From: Martelella radicis
GTDB lineage: Bacteria > Pseudomonadota > Alphaproteobacteria > Rhizobiales > Rhizobiaceae
Assembly: GCF_014196625.1 (NCBI RefSeq)
Contig: NZ_JACIDZ010000003.1
Location: 62,001-126,000 of the forward strand
DNA: 64,000 nt
Direction of reading: 5' to 3'
Each line of letters begins with the position of its first letter. Position 1 is the stretch's first letter. Under the pieces are notes generated by a model. The model did no database searches, was not told the origin of the DNA, and saw only the letters and a list, made by a program, of their open reading frames with translations. Made by a program: the position numbers and the translations under genes. Positions 8,857 to 17,693 of the stretch are shown here, one piece after another.

Positions 8857-9041
8857 TCTCTCGTCTCTCCTGCCGGCTGTGGAGCGACCGTCATTGGGGC
8901 CGTGCCTGATTGCTTTGATAAAACACAACATTTTAGGTAGGGCCGTTGTTCCCGCCGACTATGCCGGCAGACGGGATGCACTTATCGCTGAGGTTCATGA
9001 ATGGGCTGGTTCGTTCAGGCTGTCCCCTGGCCCAAAAGAAA

Positions 9042-9072
9042 AAAGCCCCGCCGGTTTTGCCGGCGGGGCTTT
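9042..9072 (-). terminator. Intrinsic terminator downstream of the DEAD-box helicase
   Basis: AAAGCCCCGCCGG (9042-9054) is complementary to CCGGCGGGGCTTT (9060-9072) around a TTTTG loop. Read on the minus strand the hairpin is followed by a run of Ts (complement of the A-rich 9036-9044 stretch), a textbook Rho-independent terminator 24 bases after the helicase stop. On the plus strand it ends with TTT only, so it is mainly directed leftwards. Confidence 0.88.
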
Positions 9073-9095
9073 CGCATCAGTTCCTTGCCGTGTGA

Positions 9096-10469
9096 TCAGG
9101 CGCTCTGGCGACGATCATTCTGGCGGTTGCGCTGGCGGCGCGGACGCGATTTCGCCTGACCGTCGCGGCCGGGGCCGTTGCGGTTGGCGCTGTCGCGATG
9201 ACCGCCGTCGCGGGCATCACCTGCGTGGCGCTGGCCGCCATTGCCGCCGGAGGGGCGTGCGCGACGTGCCGGCTTGCCGGAGGCATTGCCGCCGCGACCG
9301 CGGCCGCCGCGACCCTTTGCCGGACGGTCGGCATGGGCATGCGGCTCGCCGGAGGCAATCGCGATCTCGATGCCGGTGAGGCGCTGGATATCGCGCAGGA
9401 GACCCGATTCCTCGGGCGTGCAGAAGGCGATTGCCTTGCCGTCATTGCCGGCGCGCGCGGTGCGGCCGATACGGTGGACATAGGCGTCCGCTACTTCCGG
9501 CAGGTCGTAATTGTAGACATGGGTGACGCCGGGCACGTCGATGCCGCGCGCGGCGACGTCCGTTGCCACCAGAACGTTGATCTCGCCGGTCTTGAAGGCC
9601 TTCAGCGCGCGCTCGCGCTGGCCCTGGCTCTTGTTGCCGTGGATCGAAGCGGTGGCAAAGCCGCGGCTGTCGAGATGCTTCATCAGCTTTTCCGCGCCGT
9701 GCTTGGTGCGCAGGAAGACGATGGCCCGGCCTTCCGGATGGCTGGTCAGTTCCTGACGCAGGAGCTCGACCTTGTCGGCCTTGCCGGCGACGAAATGAAC
9801 CGCCTGGTCCACCTTGTCGGCGGTCTTGCCGGGGGGCGAAACCTCGACGCGCTGCGGATTGGTGAGGAAGCGCTGCGACAGATCGGCGATCGATTTCGGC
9901 ATGGTGGCCGAAAACAGCATGGTCTGGCGCTCGTCGGGAACCAGCGAGGCGATCTTCTTCAGATCGTGGATGAAGCCGAGGTCCAGCATCTGGTCGGCCT
10001 CGTCGAGGACCAGGAAGCGCACGGCGTCAAGCCGGAGCGCGCGGCGGTCCAGAAGGTCGAGCAGGCGGCCGGGGGTGGCGACGAGAATGTCGGTGCCGGC
10101 GGCAAGCTGGTGCTGCTGGCGGTTGATGGAGGCACCGCCGACGACGATGTTGACCTTCAGCGGCGTCTTGCGCGCGAAGATGCGCAGGTTCTCGGCGATC
10201 TGGTTCACCAGTTCGCGCGTCGGGGCGAGGATCAGCGTCTTGACCGTCTTCGGATCGGGCTTCTTGCCGTTCTGCAGCAGCATGTCGATCAGCGGCAGGC
10301 CGAAGGCGGCCGTCTTGCCGGTGCCGGTCTGGGCAAGGCCCATGACATCACGGCCCTCAAGCACCAGCGGGATCGCCTTCTCCTGGATCGGGGTCGGCTT
10401 TTCATAGCCTTCCCTGGCGATGCGGGAAACGATCTGGGCGGAGAGGCCGAGTGCGGAAAAATCTGTCAA
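9096..10469 (-). CDS. rhlE: DEAD-box ATP-dependent RNA helicase, RhlE type
   Basis: An RNA helicase of about 457 residues that unwinds structured RNA, usually in ribosome assembly, mRNA decay or cold adaptation. Motifs in order: PTPIQ (Q motif), AQTGTGKT (Walker A, near residue 46), PTRELVNQI, TPGRLLD, DEAD (near 150), SAT, then in the second RecA domain IVFLRTKHGAE, ATDVAARGID and HRIGRTARAG. After about residue 375 the chain becomes a low-complexity basic Gly/Arg tail (for example KGRGGRGRGGNASGKPARRA), typical of RNA-tethering extensions. TTG 10469 is preferred because family members begin MTDFxxLGLS and AAAGGCG lies upstream; a GTG at 10505 is in frame and possible. The symbol reflects subfamily resemblance only. 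Confidence 0.9.
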   Translation of the reverse strand: MTDFSALGLSAQIVSRIAREGYEKPTPIQEKAIPLVLEGRDVMGLAQTGTGKTAAFGLPLIDMLLQNGKKPDPKTVKTLILAPTRELVNQIAENLRIFARKTPLKVNIVVGGASINRQQHQLAAGTDILVATPGRLLDLLDRRALRLDAVRFLVLDEADQMLDLGFIHDLKKIASLVPDERQTMLFSATMPKSIADLSQRFLTNPQRVEVSPPGKTADKVDQAVHFVAGKADKVELLRQELTSHPEGRAIVFLRTKHGAEKLMKHLDSRGFATASIHGNKSQGQRERALKAFKTGEINVLVATDVAARGIDVPGVTHVYNYDLPEVADAYVHRIGRTARAGNDGKAIAFCTPEESGLLRDIQRLTGIEIAIASGEPHAHADRPAKGRGGRGRGGNASGKPARRARPSGGNGGQRHAGDARDGGHRDSANRNGPGRDGQAKSRPRRQRNRQNDRRQSA

Positions 10470-10714
10470 ATCAAGTGCGCCTTTCAAGGCATGCCGAAAC
10501 GCCACCTGAGCCTGGCCCTCATGGCCACAGCCGGTGATTTCGGTTTCAAGAACCCCGCGTGAAGTGGGATCTTATGGGTGGAAAATGCCTTCCGCGCGCC
10601 GGGTGGGAGCCCGGTCTTTCATCAAGCGCTTGACCTGACCTTGCCCGAACCGTTCAGGTTCATTGTGGCGGGCATGCTCACGCGGCATGCGAACAGGTGG
10701 AAAGCCTAGGCAGT

Positions 10715-10743
10715 ACATGAGGCCTGGTCTGGCAAAAGTCAAG
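10715..10743 (-). promoter_or_regulatory. Possible sigma-70 type promoter of the helicase gene
   Basis: On the minus strand CTTGAC (10743-10738) is followed by a 17-base spacer and TCATGT (10720-10715). The -35 matches the rhizobial CTTGAC consensus; the -10 is weak. If used, it gives a leader of about 240 nt, which would suit RNA-based or cold-responsive control. The gap 10470-10766 otherwise shows only a small CCGGG/CCCGG hairpin near 10601-10616. Confidence 0.3.
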
Positions 10744-10766
10744 CTGCAAGTTGGTTTGGCCGGAAA

Positions 10767-11504
10767 TCAGGGCGCGTCCGGCCGTCTGCCGCAAAGCATC
10801 TCCCGTTTGTCCGCGAAACCGGGCGCGCGGGTGACCGAAAAACCCGCAGCCTGAAGGTTGCGGCGCACGAAACCGGCTGCCGTGTAGGTGCCGAACGTGC
10901 CGCTAGGTCGCGTATGGTCGAAGACAGCCTGCAGCAGCGCGGCAGACCACATGTCGGGATTGCGCGATGGCGCGAAGCCGTCCAGATACCAGGCATCGAT
11001 ACGCCCGGCAGATGCGGTGAGCGAGGTGAGCGCGTCGCCGCAATGGACGGCAAGCCGCGTCTGCGGGTCAAAGTCGATCACGATTGTATCCGAAGGCTCG
11101 TCCGGCCAGCGCGAGACGAGCGCGCGCCGCTCTTCCCCGATTTCCGGCCAGTGCGAAAGGGCGCGGTCAATCTCGGAGGGCTTCATCGGGTAGAGCTCGA
11201 ACGAGGTGAAGGAGAGCCGCGCGTCAGCCGGGCGGAGGCGCTTCCACTGGCGCAGGGTTTCGCAGAAATTGAGCCCCGTGCCGAAGCCGAGTTCGCCGAT
11301 GGCAAAGGTTCCGCCCGCCTGCCACCGCTCCGCAAGGCGGTTCGCGGCGATGAAGACATGATCGCACTCGGCCCGTCCGTCGGCCTTCGAATAGAAATGG
11401 TCCTGGAAGGCATTCGAAAACGGCATGTCGCTTTCGTGCCAGACAAGCGTCTCCGCGCCGGTTTTGCTTGCATCAGCGTCGTGTTTGTGGTCCGCATCGC
11501 CCAT
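10767..11504 (-). CDS. mnmD: tRNA 5-methylaminomethyl-2-thiouridine methyltransferase MnmD
   Basis: A 245-residue S-adenosylmethionine-dependent methyltransferase of the DUF752 family, equivalent to the N-terminal half of bifunctional MnmC. It methylates nm5(s2)U to mnm5(s2)U at the wobble base of certain tRNAs. The SAM-binding motif IGELGFGTGLNFCETL lies near residue 70-85, the family motif WYLDGFAPSRNPDMWS near 170-185, and GTFGTYTAAGFVRRNLQAAGF near 200-220. It is stand-alone here; the oxidase half of MnmC appears to be encoded by the divergent gene 22 bases away. ATG 11504 lacks a clear ribosome site, perhaps a leaderless or weakly translated message. Confidence 0.9.
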   Translation of the reverse strand: MGDADHKHDADASKTGAETLVWHESDMPFSNAFQDHFYSKADGRAECDHVFIAANRLAERWQAGGTFAIGELGFGTGLNFCETLRQWKRLRPADARLSFTSFELYPMKPSEIDRALSHWPEIGEERRALVSRWPDEPSDTIVIDFDPQTRLAVHCGDALTSLTASAGRIDAWYLDGFAPSRNPDMWSAALLQAVFDHTRPSGTFGTYTAAGFVRRNLQAAGFSVTRAPGFADKREMLCGRRPDAP

Positions 11505-11526
11505 GATGAATGGCGATAATACGAAT

Positions 11527-12696
11527 ATGACCGCGCGTCAAAAGACATCCGCAGATCTTGTGATCATCGGCGGCGGAATCATGGGGCTCTGGGCGGCCTA
11601 TCACGCAGAGAAGGCGGGAATCGAGACGCTACTGATCGATCGCGACGCCCCCGGTCGCGGCGCCAGCAACGGGCTTCTCGGCGCGCTGATGGCCTATATG
11701 CCGGACCAGTGGGACGAGAAGAAGCAGTTCCAGTTCGAGGCGCTGGCGGCGCTTGAGGATCAACTCCGGCTGCTGGAAGAGGAGACGGGGCTGGAAACGG
11801 GGTATCGCCGTTCGGGCCGGGTCATGCCGCTCTATCAGGAGCGGCAGTTGAAGACGGCGCAGCTTCGCGCCGACGAGGCGGCGATTAACTGGCGGCTCGG
11901 CGATCATCGCTTCGAATGGAAAGTGATCGAGGAACCGCCGGATCCGGACTGGCCGTCATGGAGCGAGGGAGCGCTCGCCTATGTCCATGAAACGCTTGCC
12001 GCCCATGTCGCCCCGCGCGGCGTCGTTGCCGCTCTCAAGGCCTTTCTCGCGACCGCCCGCCATATCCGGATCATCCGCGCAGAGGTCGCCGCAATCGATG
12101 CCGGAGCGAATGGCATCGTGCTTTCGGACGGGGAGCGCATTGGTTTCGGCAAGGCCATCGTCTCGGCCGGCGTGGAAGCGTTTTCGCTATTACAGCCTTT
12201 GTGGGCGCCTGAAGGCCAGCCGCTCGGTCGTCCGGTCAAGGGGCAGGCGGCGCTGCTTGCCGCCGATTGCGATCCGGCACTGCCGATTTTCTTCGACAAC
12301 GGCCTTTATGTCATCGCCCATCCAGGTGGCCGGGTCGCGATCGGCTCCACCTCGGAAGATGAATTCGACGCGGCTTACGCGACGGATGACAAGCTTGAAG
12401 CCCTGATCGCCGCTGCCCGCGCCGCCATCCCCGCACTCCGCGATGCTCCGGTCATCGAGCGCTGGGCGGGGCTTCGCCCGCGCGGCGTCCATCGCGAACC
12501 GATGATCGGGGCGCTGCAATCCGTGCCCGACGTGATTGCGCTTGGCGGCGGCTTCAAGACGAGTTTCGGCGTGGCAAACCGGCTTGCCGGCCATGCGATC
12601 GGTCTTGCCAGCGGTAACACCCCTTGCGCGCAGGACTTGCCGGACATTTATAACCTTGAAATCTACTTGCAGCGCGCCAATAAAAACCTCGGTTAA
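11527..12696 (+). CDS. FAD-dependent oxidoreductase (DAO family), possible MnmC oxidase-half counterpart
   Basis: A 389-residue flavoprotein of the D-amino-acid-oxidase fold. The N-terminal dinucleotide motif VIIGGGIMGLWAAYHAEKAG lies at residues 11-30, followed by DRDAPGRGASNGLLGAL, and the closing FAD-contact motif is IALGGGFKTSFGVANRLAGH near residue 345. It is divergently transcribed from mnmD, so the pair looks like a split MnmC: this enzyme would remove the carboxymethyl group of cmnm5U before MnmD methylates. That is inference from position and fold; it could instead oxidise a free amine. The frame is open from 11425; ATG 11527 was chosen because the Rossmann motif then starts at the usual distance. 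Confidence 0.75.
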   Translation: MTARQKTSADLVIIGGGIMGLWAAYHAEKAGIETLLIDRDAPGRGASNGLLGALMAYMPDQWDEKKQFQFEALAALEDQLRLLEEETGLETGYRRSGRVMPLYQERQLKTAQLRADEAAINWRLGDHRFEWKVIEEPPDPDWPSWSEGALAYVHETLAAHVAPRGVVAALKAFLATARHIRIIRAEVAAIDAGANGIVLSDGERIGFGKAIVSAGVEAFSLLQPLWAPEGQPLGRPVKGQAALLAADCDPALPIFFDNGLYVIAHPGGRVAIGSTSEDEFDAAYATDDKLEALIAAARAAIPALRDAPVIERWAGLRPRGVHREPMIGALQSVPDVIALGGGFKTSFGVANRLAGHAIGLASGNTPCAQDLPDIYNLEIYLQRANKNLG

Positions 12697-12783
12697 TTCA
12701 GTAAAGGCCGGGTTTTCGTCGTATCAGTGTCATCGGAATCACGTATCGCAGGTCATGTTCATCTGTATTCTCGCGTGATCCCG

Positions 12784-13506
12784 ATGCCCTCCGACCAGCC
12801 ACGTTATGCCATCAGCTTCACCCCGGCGCCGCATGAGGCGCTCGGCATTGTCGGGGCCAACTGGATCGGCCGCAATGCCTATTCCGGCCAGTCGATCGAG
12901 CCGCCGATGATTGGCGGCATGTCGCTGTCGGAAATTGCCTTTCACACCGCGCTTCCGCGACGCTACGGCTTCCAGGGCATGCTGAAATCGCCGTTTCATC
13001 TTGCCGAAGGTACGAGCGAGGCGCAGCTGCTGAATGCGTTGATGCGGTTCGCCACGGGCTGGAAGCCGTTCTTTCTGCCGCCTCTGAAGGTCGTGCGGCG
13101 GCGCGACAGCCTGGCCTTTGCCCCCGCCATTGCCGTGCCCGCGCTCGATGAGCTCGCCGCCGCCGTGGTTTGCGAGTTCGATCCGTTCCGCGCGCCTTTG
13201 AGCGAGGCGGAGTTGGAGCGGCGCGACGCCGGCAGCTTGTCGCCGGTGCAGTTTGCCAATCTCCACCGCTGGGGAGAGCCGGACGTGATGTCGGCCTTCG
13301 CCTTCCATATGCCGCTCACCGGCCCGCTTCAGCCGCGCGACATGGAGCGGATGGAACGCGCGGCGCTGGAGTTCTTCGGCCCGATCCTCGCCGAACCCGT
13401 GGAGTTCGAGAACATCGCGCTCTTCGTCGAGGAGGAGCCGGGCGCGCCGTTCTGTGTCCATTCGCTTCACCCCATGGGCGCGCTTCCGGCCCGGCGGATC
13501 GCCTGA
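12784..13506 (+). CDS. DUF1045 family protein (2H-phosphoesterase-like)
   Basis: A 240-residue protein of the DUF1045 family, often annotated as a phosphonate-operon protein. It begins PRYAISFTPAPHEAL and has the paired features expected of 2H-type phosphoesterase folds: YGFQGMLKSPFHLAEG near residue 60-75 and a distant MSAFAFHMPLTGPL near 165-178, each carrying a His. No phosphonate genes are nearby; instead it immediately precedes puuE on the same strand with a 90-base gap, so it may belong to the purine cluster. The open frame starts earlier (12727); ATG 12784 was chosen since upstream residues look unlike the family start. Its reaction is unknown. Confidence 0.75.
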   Translation: MPSDQPRYAISFTPAPHEALGIVGANWIGRNAYSGQSIEPPMIGGMSLSEIAFHTALPRRYGFQGMLKSPFHLAEGTSEAQLLNALMRFATGWKPFFLPPLKVVRRRDSLAFAPAIAVPALDELAAAVVCEFDPFRAPLSEAELERRDAGSLSPVQFANLHRWGEPDVMSAFAFHMPLTGPLQPRDMERMERAALEFFGPILAEPVEFENIALFVEEEPGAPFCVHSLHPMGALPARRIA

Positions 13507-13596
13507 GAGACTTGATTTCTGTGACTTTTATACCTTTCCTCTTTCTGTATCCCGGCCGGTGGAGTACCGTCGGGCGATACTGGAAATGAGGCTTGC

Positions 13597-14532
13597 ATGA
13601 GTGCTGTAACGAGCGGGTATCCGCGCGAACTGGTTGGCTATGGGCGCAATGCGCCAGACCCGAAATGGCCCGGAGATGCCCGCATCGCGGTGCAATTCGT
13701 CATCAATTACGAGGAAGGCGGCGAGAGCTGCATTCTTGATGGCGATCCCGCATCGGAGAACCTGCTGTCGGAGATCGTCGGCGCCGAACGCTGGCCCGGC
13801 CAACGCAATCTCAACATGGAATCGCTCTACGAATACGGGTCGCGCGCCGGCTTCTGGCGGCTTTACCGGCTGTTTACGGGGTTGAAGATCCCGGTCACGG
13901 TCTATGGCGTCACGCGCGCCATGGAGCGCAATCCGGAAGCCGTCGCCGCGATGAAGGAAGCGGGCTGGGAGATCGCCAGCCACGGCTTGCGCTGGCTCGA
14001 ATACAAGGATTTCGATATCGAGACCGAGCGCGCCCACATCCGCGAGGCAGTGCGGCTGCATACGGAACTGACGGGCGAACGGCCCTACGGGCTTTACCAG
14101 GGCAAGCCCTCGGTCAACACGCTCGATCTGGTGATGGAGGAGGGGGGCTTTCTCTACTCCTCCGACACCTATGCCGATGACTTGCCCTATTGGATGCGGA
14201 CGCCGGACGGCAAGCCCTTCCTGCGCATTCCCTATACGCTCGACAATAACGACATGCGCTTTGCCACGCCGCAGGGCTTCAATTCCGGCGAGCAGTTCTT
14301 CGCCTATCTGAAGGACGCCTTCGATACGCTTTATGCCGAAGGGCGGGAGGGGGCAGCAAAGATGATGTCGGTCGGCCTGCATTGCCGTCTCGTCGGCAAG
14401 CCGGGCCGGGCTGCGGCGCTGAAACGCTTCCTCGAATATATCGAGACCCATGACAAGGTGTGGATACCCCGTCGCATCGACATCGCCCGCCACTGGTACG
14501 ACCATCATTTGCCGAAGGAAGACGCCCCATGA
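13597..14532 (+). CDS. puuE: Allantoinase PuuE (polysaccharide-deacetylase type, metal-independent)
   Basis: A 311-residue NodB-fold hydrolase that opens the hydantoin ring of allantoin to allantoate. Signatures: DARIAVQFVINYEEGGESCILDGD near residue 28-51, RAGFWRLYRLF near 85, GWEIASHGLRWLEY near 125-138, and YGLYQGKPSVNTLDLVMEEGGF near 165-186. These match PuuE rather than the unrelated metal-dependent AllB. It is the first enzyme of a tight operon: its stop overlaps the uraD start (ATGA), followed by alc, allA and uraH. The operon context makes the role very likely. Confidence 0.93.
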   Translation: MSAVTSGYPRELVGYGRNAPDPKWPGDARIAVQFVINYEEGGESCILDGDPASENLLSEIVGAERWPGQRNLNMESLYEYGSRAGFWRLYRLFTGLKIPVTVYGVTRAMERNPEAVAAMKEAGWEIASHGLRWLEYKDFDIETERAHIREAVRLHTELTGERPYGLYQGKPSVNTLDLVMEEGGFLYSSDTYADDLPYWMRTPDGKPFLRIPYTLDNNDMRFATPQGFNSGEQFFAYLKDAFDTLYAEGREGAAKMMSVGLHCRLVGKPGRAAALKRFLEYIETHDKVWIPRRIDIARHWYDHHLPKEDAP

Positions 14533-15023
14533 TCGCCCGCGAAGAATTTGTCAGCCGGTTCGGCGGCGTTTTCGAATATTCCCCCTTCATCGCCGAACGC
14601 GCCTATGATCAGGGCCTTGTCTCAGAGCCGTTGACGGCCGATGGCGTGCATCAGGCGCTATGCACGGTGTTTCGCGCGGCAAGCGATGAGGAGCGCCTCG
14701 GCGTCTTGCGCGAGCATCCGGATCTTGCAGGGAAACTCGCCGTTTCCGGCGAACTGACGGAGGAAAGCAGGCGCGAGCAGGCCGGCGCCGGGCTGGACCG
14801 GTTGAGCCCGGACGAGCATGCGGAGTTTACGAGACTCAATTCCGCCTATATAGGGAAATTCCAATTTCCTTTCATTATTGCAGTCAGCGGGCTCAATAAG
14901 GACGATATTCTCGCCGCCTTCAGAAGCCGGATCGACAATTCCGCCGAGGAGGAGCTGGCTACCGCCTGTTTACAGGTGGAGAAGATCGCCGGGTTCCGCC
15001 TGCAATCCCTTCTCGCGGAGTAA
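14529..15023 (+). CDS. uraD: 2-oxo-4-hydroxy-4-carboxy-5-ureidoimidazoline (OHCU) decarboxylase
   Basis: A 164-residue helical enzyme that decarboxylates OHCU to S-allantoin, the last step of urate breakdown to allantoin. The catalytic HPDLAGK motif is at about residues 65-71, and the second conserved stretch NSAYIGKFQFPFIIAVSG is near residues 107-124. ATG 14529 overlaps the puuE stop; the frame continues upstream to 14460 only as a shadow of puuE. UraH, which makes OHCU, is encoded three genes downstream. Confidence 0.95.
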   Translation: MIAREEFVSRFGGVFEYSPFIAERAYDQGLVSEPLTADGVHQALCTVFRAASDEERLGVLREHPDLAGKLAVSGELTEESRREQAGAGLDRLSPDEHAEFTRLNSAYIGKFQFPFIIAVSGLNKDDILAAFRSRIDNSAEEELATACLQVEKIAGFRLQSLLAE

Positions 15024-15026
15024 TTG

Positions 15027-16058
15027 ATGTCCGAACAAGAAACGAGTGTGGCCCTGCCCGATTTTGCCGTGGGCGCCATCAACCTTGCCTCGGCGCGCCT
15101 TGGCGCGCGCGCGATCTACGCAACAGACCAGTTCTTCGCGCCGCTGGCGCGCATGCTGAAGGATGATTCGCCCGTCTTCCTGCCCGGCGAATATGACGAG
15201 CACGGCAAATGGATGGACGGCTGGGAAAGCCGCAGAAAACGCGTGCCGGGCCATGACTGGGCGATTATCCGCCTTGCCATGCCGGGCCGTATTCGCGGCT
15301 TCGATGTCGATACCTCGCACTTCACCGGCAACTACCCGCCGCAGTGTTCGATCGAGGGCTGCTACATGGAGAGCGGCGATCCGGACGAGAATGCCGATTG
15401 GCAGGAAGTGCTGGCAAAGTGCGACCTCGGGCCGAACAGCCATCATTATTTCGAGATGGATCAGGATACCCGTCAGAGGGTCTTCACGCATCTCAGGGTT
15501 CATATCTATCCCGATGGCGGCATTGCCCGGCTGCGCGCCTACGGCTCGGCCTATTTCAACTGGGACAAGGTCGGCGACGGCGAGGAGGTTGATCTCGCCT
15601 ATATCTTCGGCGGCACCCACGCGCTGCACTGGTCGGATGCCCATTACGGCCATCCCGATCGCACCCTTGCGCCCGGACGCGGCGTCAACATGGGCGACGG
15701 CTGGGAGACCGCCCGCCGGCGCGGTCCCGGCCATGACTGGATGATCCTGAAGCTCGGCCATCCGGGCATCATCCGCCGGATCGTCGTCGATACCGCGCAT
15801 TTCAAGGGCAATTTCCCCGATACCTGCATGCTGCTCGGCGCCAACCTGCCGGAGCAGAATGACGTGTTCAGCGCGGAAGACCTTGCCGCTTCGGAGAACT
15901 GGGAACCGATCCTGGAACAGACCAAGCTCCAGGCCGACAATATCCATGAGTTCTCCGGCGCTTCGGTGAACAATATCGGTCCGGTAACGCATGTCCGGCT
16001 GGCGATCTTCCCCGATGGCGGGATCAGCCGCCTGCGGCTTTACGGAGTGAAGGCATAA
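15027..16058 (+). CDS. alc: Allantoicase
   Basis: A 343-residue allantoate amidinohydrolase of the allantoicase type, which splits allantoate into ureidoglycolate and urea. It consists of two repeats of the family domain: repeat one holds [20 protein letters not shown] and [17 protein letters not shown], repeat two holds [20 protein letters not shown] and [17 protein letters not shown], and each ends with a [13 protein letters not shown]-like strand. ATG 15027 lies three bases after the uraD stop; a TTG at 15024 is also in frame but less likely. Because urea rather than ammonia is released, a urease elsewhere in the genome would complete nitrogen recovery. Confidence 0.95.
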   Translation: MSEQETSVALPDFAVGAINLASARLGARAIYATDQFFAPLARMLKDDSPVFLPGEYDEHGKWMDGWESRRKRVPGHDWAIIRLAMPGRIRGFDVDTSHFTGNYPPQCSIEGCYMESGDPDENADWQEVLAKCDLGPNSHHYFEMDQDTRQRVFTHLRVHIYPDGGIARLRAYGSAYFNWDKVGDGEEVDLAYIFGGTHALHWSDAHYGHPDRTLAPGRGVNMGDGWETARRRGPGHDWMILKLGHPGIIRRIVVDTAHFKGNFPDTCMLLGANLPEQNDVFSAEDLAASENWEPILEQTKLQADNIHEFSGASVNNIGPVTHVRLAIFPDGGISRLRLYGVKA

Positions 16059-16059
16059 G

Positions 16060-16560
16060 ATGAGCATCAGGCTGCCCGTCGAGAAACTGACCCCGGAAGC
16101 CTTCGCGCCCTTCGGCACGGTGATCGCGCCCGATCCGGCGACGGCGAAGTCGATCAACGGCGGTACGACCACGCGCTTCCATGCGCTGGCGACCTGCGAG
16201 GCGCTTGGCACGGATGCCGAGGTGATCATCAATATCTTCCGCGGGAGCCCGCGCCGTTTCCCCTATCAGGTCGACATGATGGAGCGGCACCCGCTCGGCA
16301 GCCAGAGCTTTTCGCCGCTTTCGCCGCGGCCCTTCCTCGTCATCGTTGCCGAGGATCATGGCGGCACGCCGGCCAAGCCGCGCGTTTTTCTCGCTGAGAA
16401 CGGGCAGGGGGCCAATTACCGCGCCAATGTCTGGCATCATCCGCTGATGGCGCTTGGCGAAACGAGCGATTTTCTGGTTGTCGACCGGGGCGGTCCCGGC
16501 GACAATCTGGAGGAATATATCTATCCCGCTTTGTTCACCATCGAGGAGACTGCGTTTTGA
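16060..16560 (+). CDS. allA: Ureidoglycolate lyase
   Basis: A 166-residue cupin-like enzyme that splits ureidoglycolate into glyoxylate and urea, ending the pathway. Recognisable parts are [16 protein letters not shown] at the N terminus, [17 protein letters not shown] near residue 68-84, and [21 protein letters not shown] near 125-145, which carries the active-site region. It starts two bases after the allantoicase stop, and its own stop overlaps the TTG start of uraH. Confidence 0.94.
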   Translation: MSIRLPVEKLTPEAFAPFGTVIAPDPATAKSINGGTTTRFHALATCEALGTDAEVIINIFRGSPRRFPYQVDMMERHPLGSQSFSPLSPRPFLVIVAEDHGGTPAKPRVFLAENGQGANYRANVWHHPLMALGETSDFLVVDRGGPGDNLEEYIYPALFTIEETAF

Positions 16561-16913
16561 CCGGCCTGACAACACATGTTCTCGACACCGCACTTGGGCA
16601 GCCTGCTTCGGATATGAAGATCGATCTTTACCGTCTGCACGGCGAGAAACGAGACTTCATCAAGACGGTCTATACCAATGATGACGGCCGCGTCGACGGC
16701 GGACCGATCATTGCCGGGAATGACCTGGAGGTCGGGCAGTATGAACTGGTCTTCCACGCCGGCGAATATCTCAGGCGCAGCGGCGCGACGCTGACGGAGC
16801 CGGCCTTCCTGGAAGATATTCCGCTGCGTTTCGCCATCGCCGATGTAACGGCGCATTATCACGTGCCGCTGCTGCTGTCCGCCCACGCCTTTTCGACCTA
16901 TCGCGGAAGCTGA
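16557..16913 (+). CDS. uraH: 5-hydroxyisourate hydrolase
   Basis: A 118-residue transthyretin-like protein that hydrolyses 5-hydroxyisourate, the PuuD product, to OHCU. The N-terminal [16 protein letters not shown] block supplies the first catalytic His, VDGGPI lies near residue 45, HYHVPLLLS near 98-106, and the chain ends with the diagnostic YRGS tetrapeptide. The start is TTG at 16557: the next Met (residue 20) would delete the catalytic His block, and TTGA overlaps the allA stop. It lacks a signal peptide, so it acts in the cytoplasm. Confidence 0.95.
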   Translation: MTGLTTHVLDTALGQPASDMKIDLYRLHGEKRDFIKTVYTNDDGRVDGGPIIAGNDLEVGQYELVFHAGEYLRRSGATLTEPAFLEDIPLRFAIADVTAHYHVPLLLSAHAFSTYRGS

Positions 16914-16917
16914 TCCG

Positions 16918-17658
16918 ATGAAGATCGCAGCACTCGCCGATATCCATGGCAATATCGATGCGCTGGAGGCGGTGCTGGCCGATCTTGAGCGCCACAAGCC
17001 GGACACGATCGTCAATCTCGGCGACAGCCTGTCATCGCCGCTCGCCGCCGGCGAGACGGCCGAGCGGCTTCTGCCGATGTCGCTGCCCACGGTGCGCGGC
17101 AATCATGACCGTTGTCTCGTCGACCGTCCGGAAAGCGAGATGGGCGACTGGGAGGCTCCGGCCTTTCGTCAGCTTTCGCCCGCACACCTGCAGTGGATCC
17201 GCGATATGCCCAGCGCTCTGGTGGTCGAGGGCGAAGTTTATCTCTGCCACGCCACGCCGCAGCAGGACGACGTGATGTGGACCGAGGAACTGCTGCCGTC
17301 CGGACATTTCGCGCTGAAGGAACAGGCGGAGGTTGAGGCGCTCGGGGAAGGCATTTCCTATCCGCTGATCCTGTGCGGCCACTCCCACATTGCCCGCTCG
17401 GTGTTGCTTTCCGGCAACCGGATCCTCGTCAATCCAGGCTCCGTCGGCTGTCCCGGCTTTACCTACCACGTTCCTGTCGACCACAAGCTGGAAACGGCAC
17501 ACCCGTTCGCCTGCTACGCCATCATCGAGAAAACCAGCGACGGCTGGCAGCCGACCTTCCATCAGGTGCGCTACGACACGACCCGCATGGCCGCGCTGGC
17601 GCGCGAGGCGGGTTATGAGGACTGGGCGCGCGTGATCGGGACGGGGCGGGTGGAATAA
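16918..17658 (+). CDS. Calcineurin-like metallophosphoesterase
   Basis: A 246-residue phosphoesterase of the YfcE/MJ0936-like type. All metal-ligand motifs are present: ALADIHGNIDALEAVL (residues 4-19, D and H), NLGDSLSSP near 38, RGNHD near 59-63, LCHATPQQDD near 100, and LCGHSHIARS near 150-159, then NPGSVGCPG. It follows uraH by four bases and so is probably co-transcribed with the urate-to-glyoxylate genes, although no phosphorylated intermediate is known in that pathway. Substrate unknown. Confidence 0.85.
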   Translation: MKIAALADIHGNIDALEAVLADLERHKPDTIVNLGDSLSSPLAAGETAERLLPMSLPTVRGNHDRCLVDRPESEMGDWEAPAFRQLSPAHLQWIRDMPSALVVEGEVYLCHATPQQDDVMWTEELLPSGHFALKEQAEVEALGEGISYPLILCGHSHIARSVLLSGNRILVNPGSVGCPGFTYHVPVDHKLETAHPFACYAIIEKTSDGWQPTFHQVRYDTTRMAALAREAGYEDWARVIGTGRVE

Positions 17659-17693
17659 CAGATTGGCTGCCACGCTGGTTGGGGCATCGTAAA

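Noticed and set aside
9042-9072. Possible attachment-site-like inverted repeat
   Set aside because: Explained fully as an intrinsic terminator of the helicase gene; no integrase or tRNA nearby.
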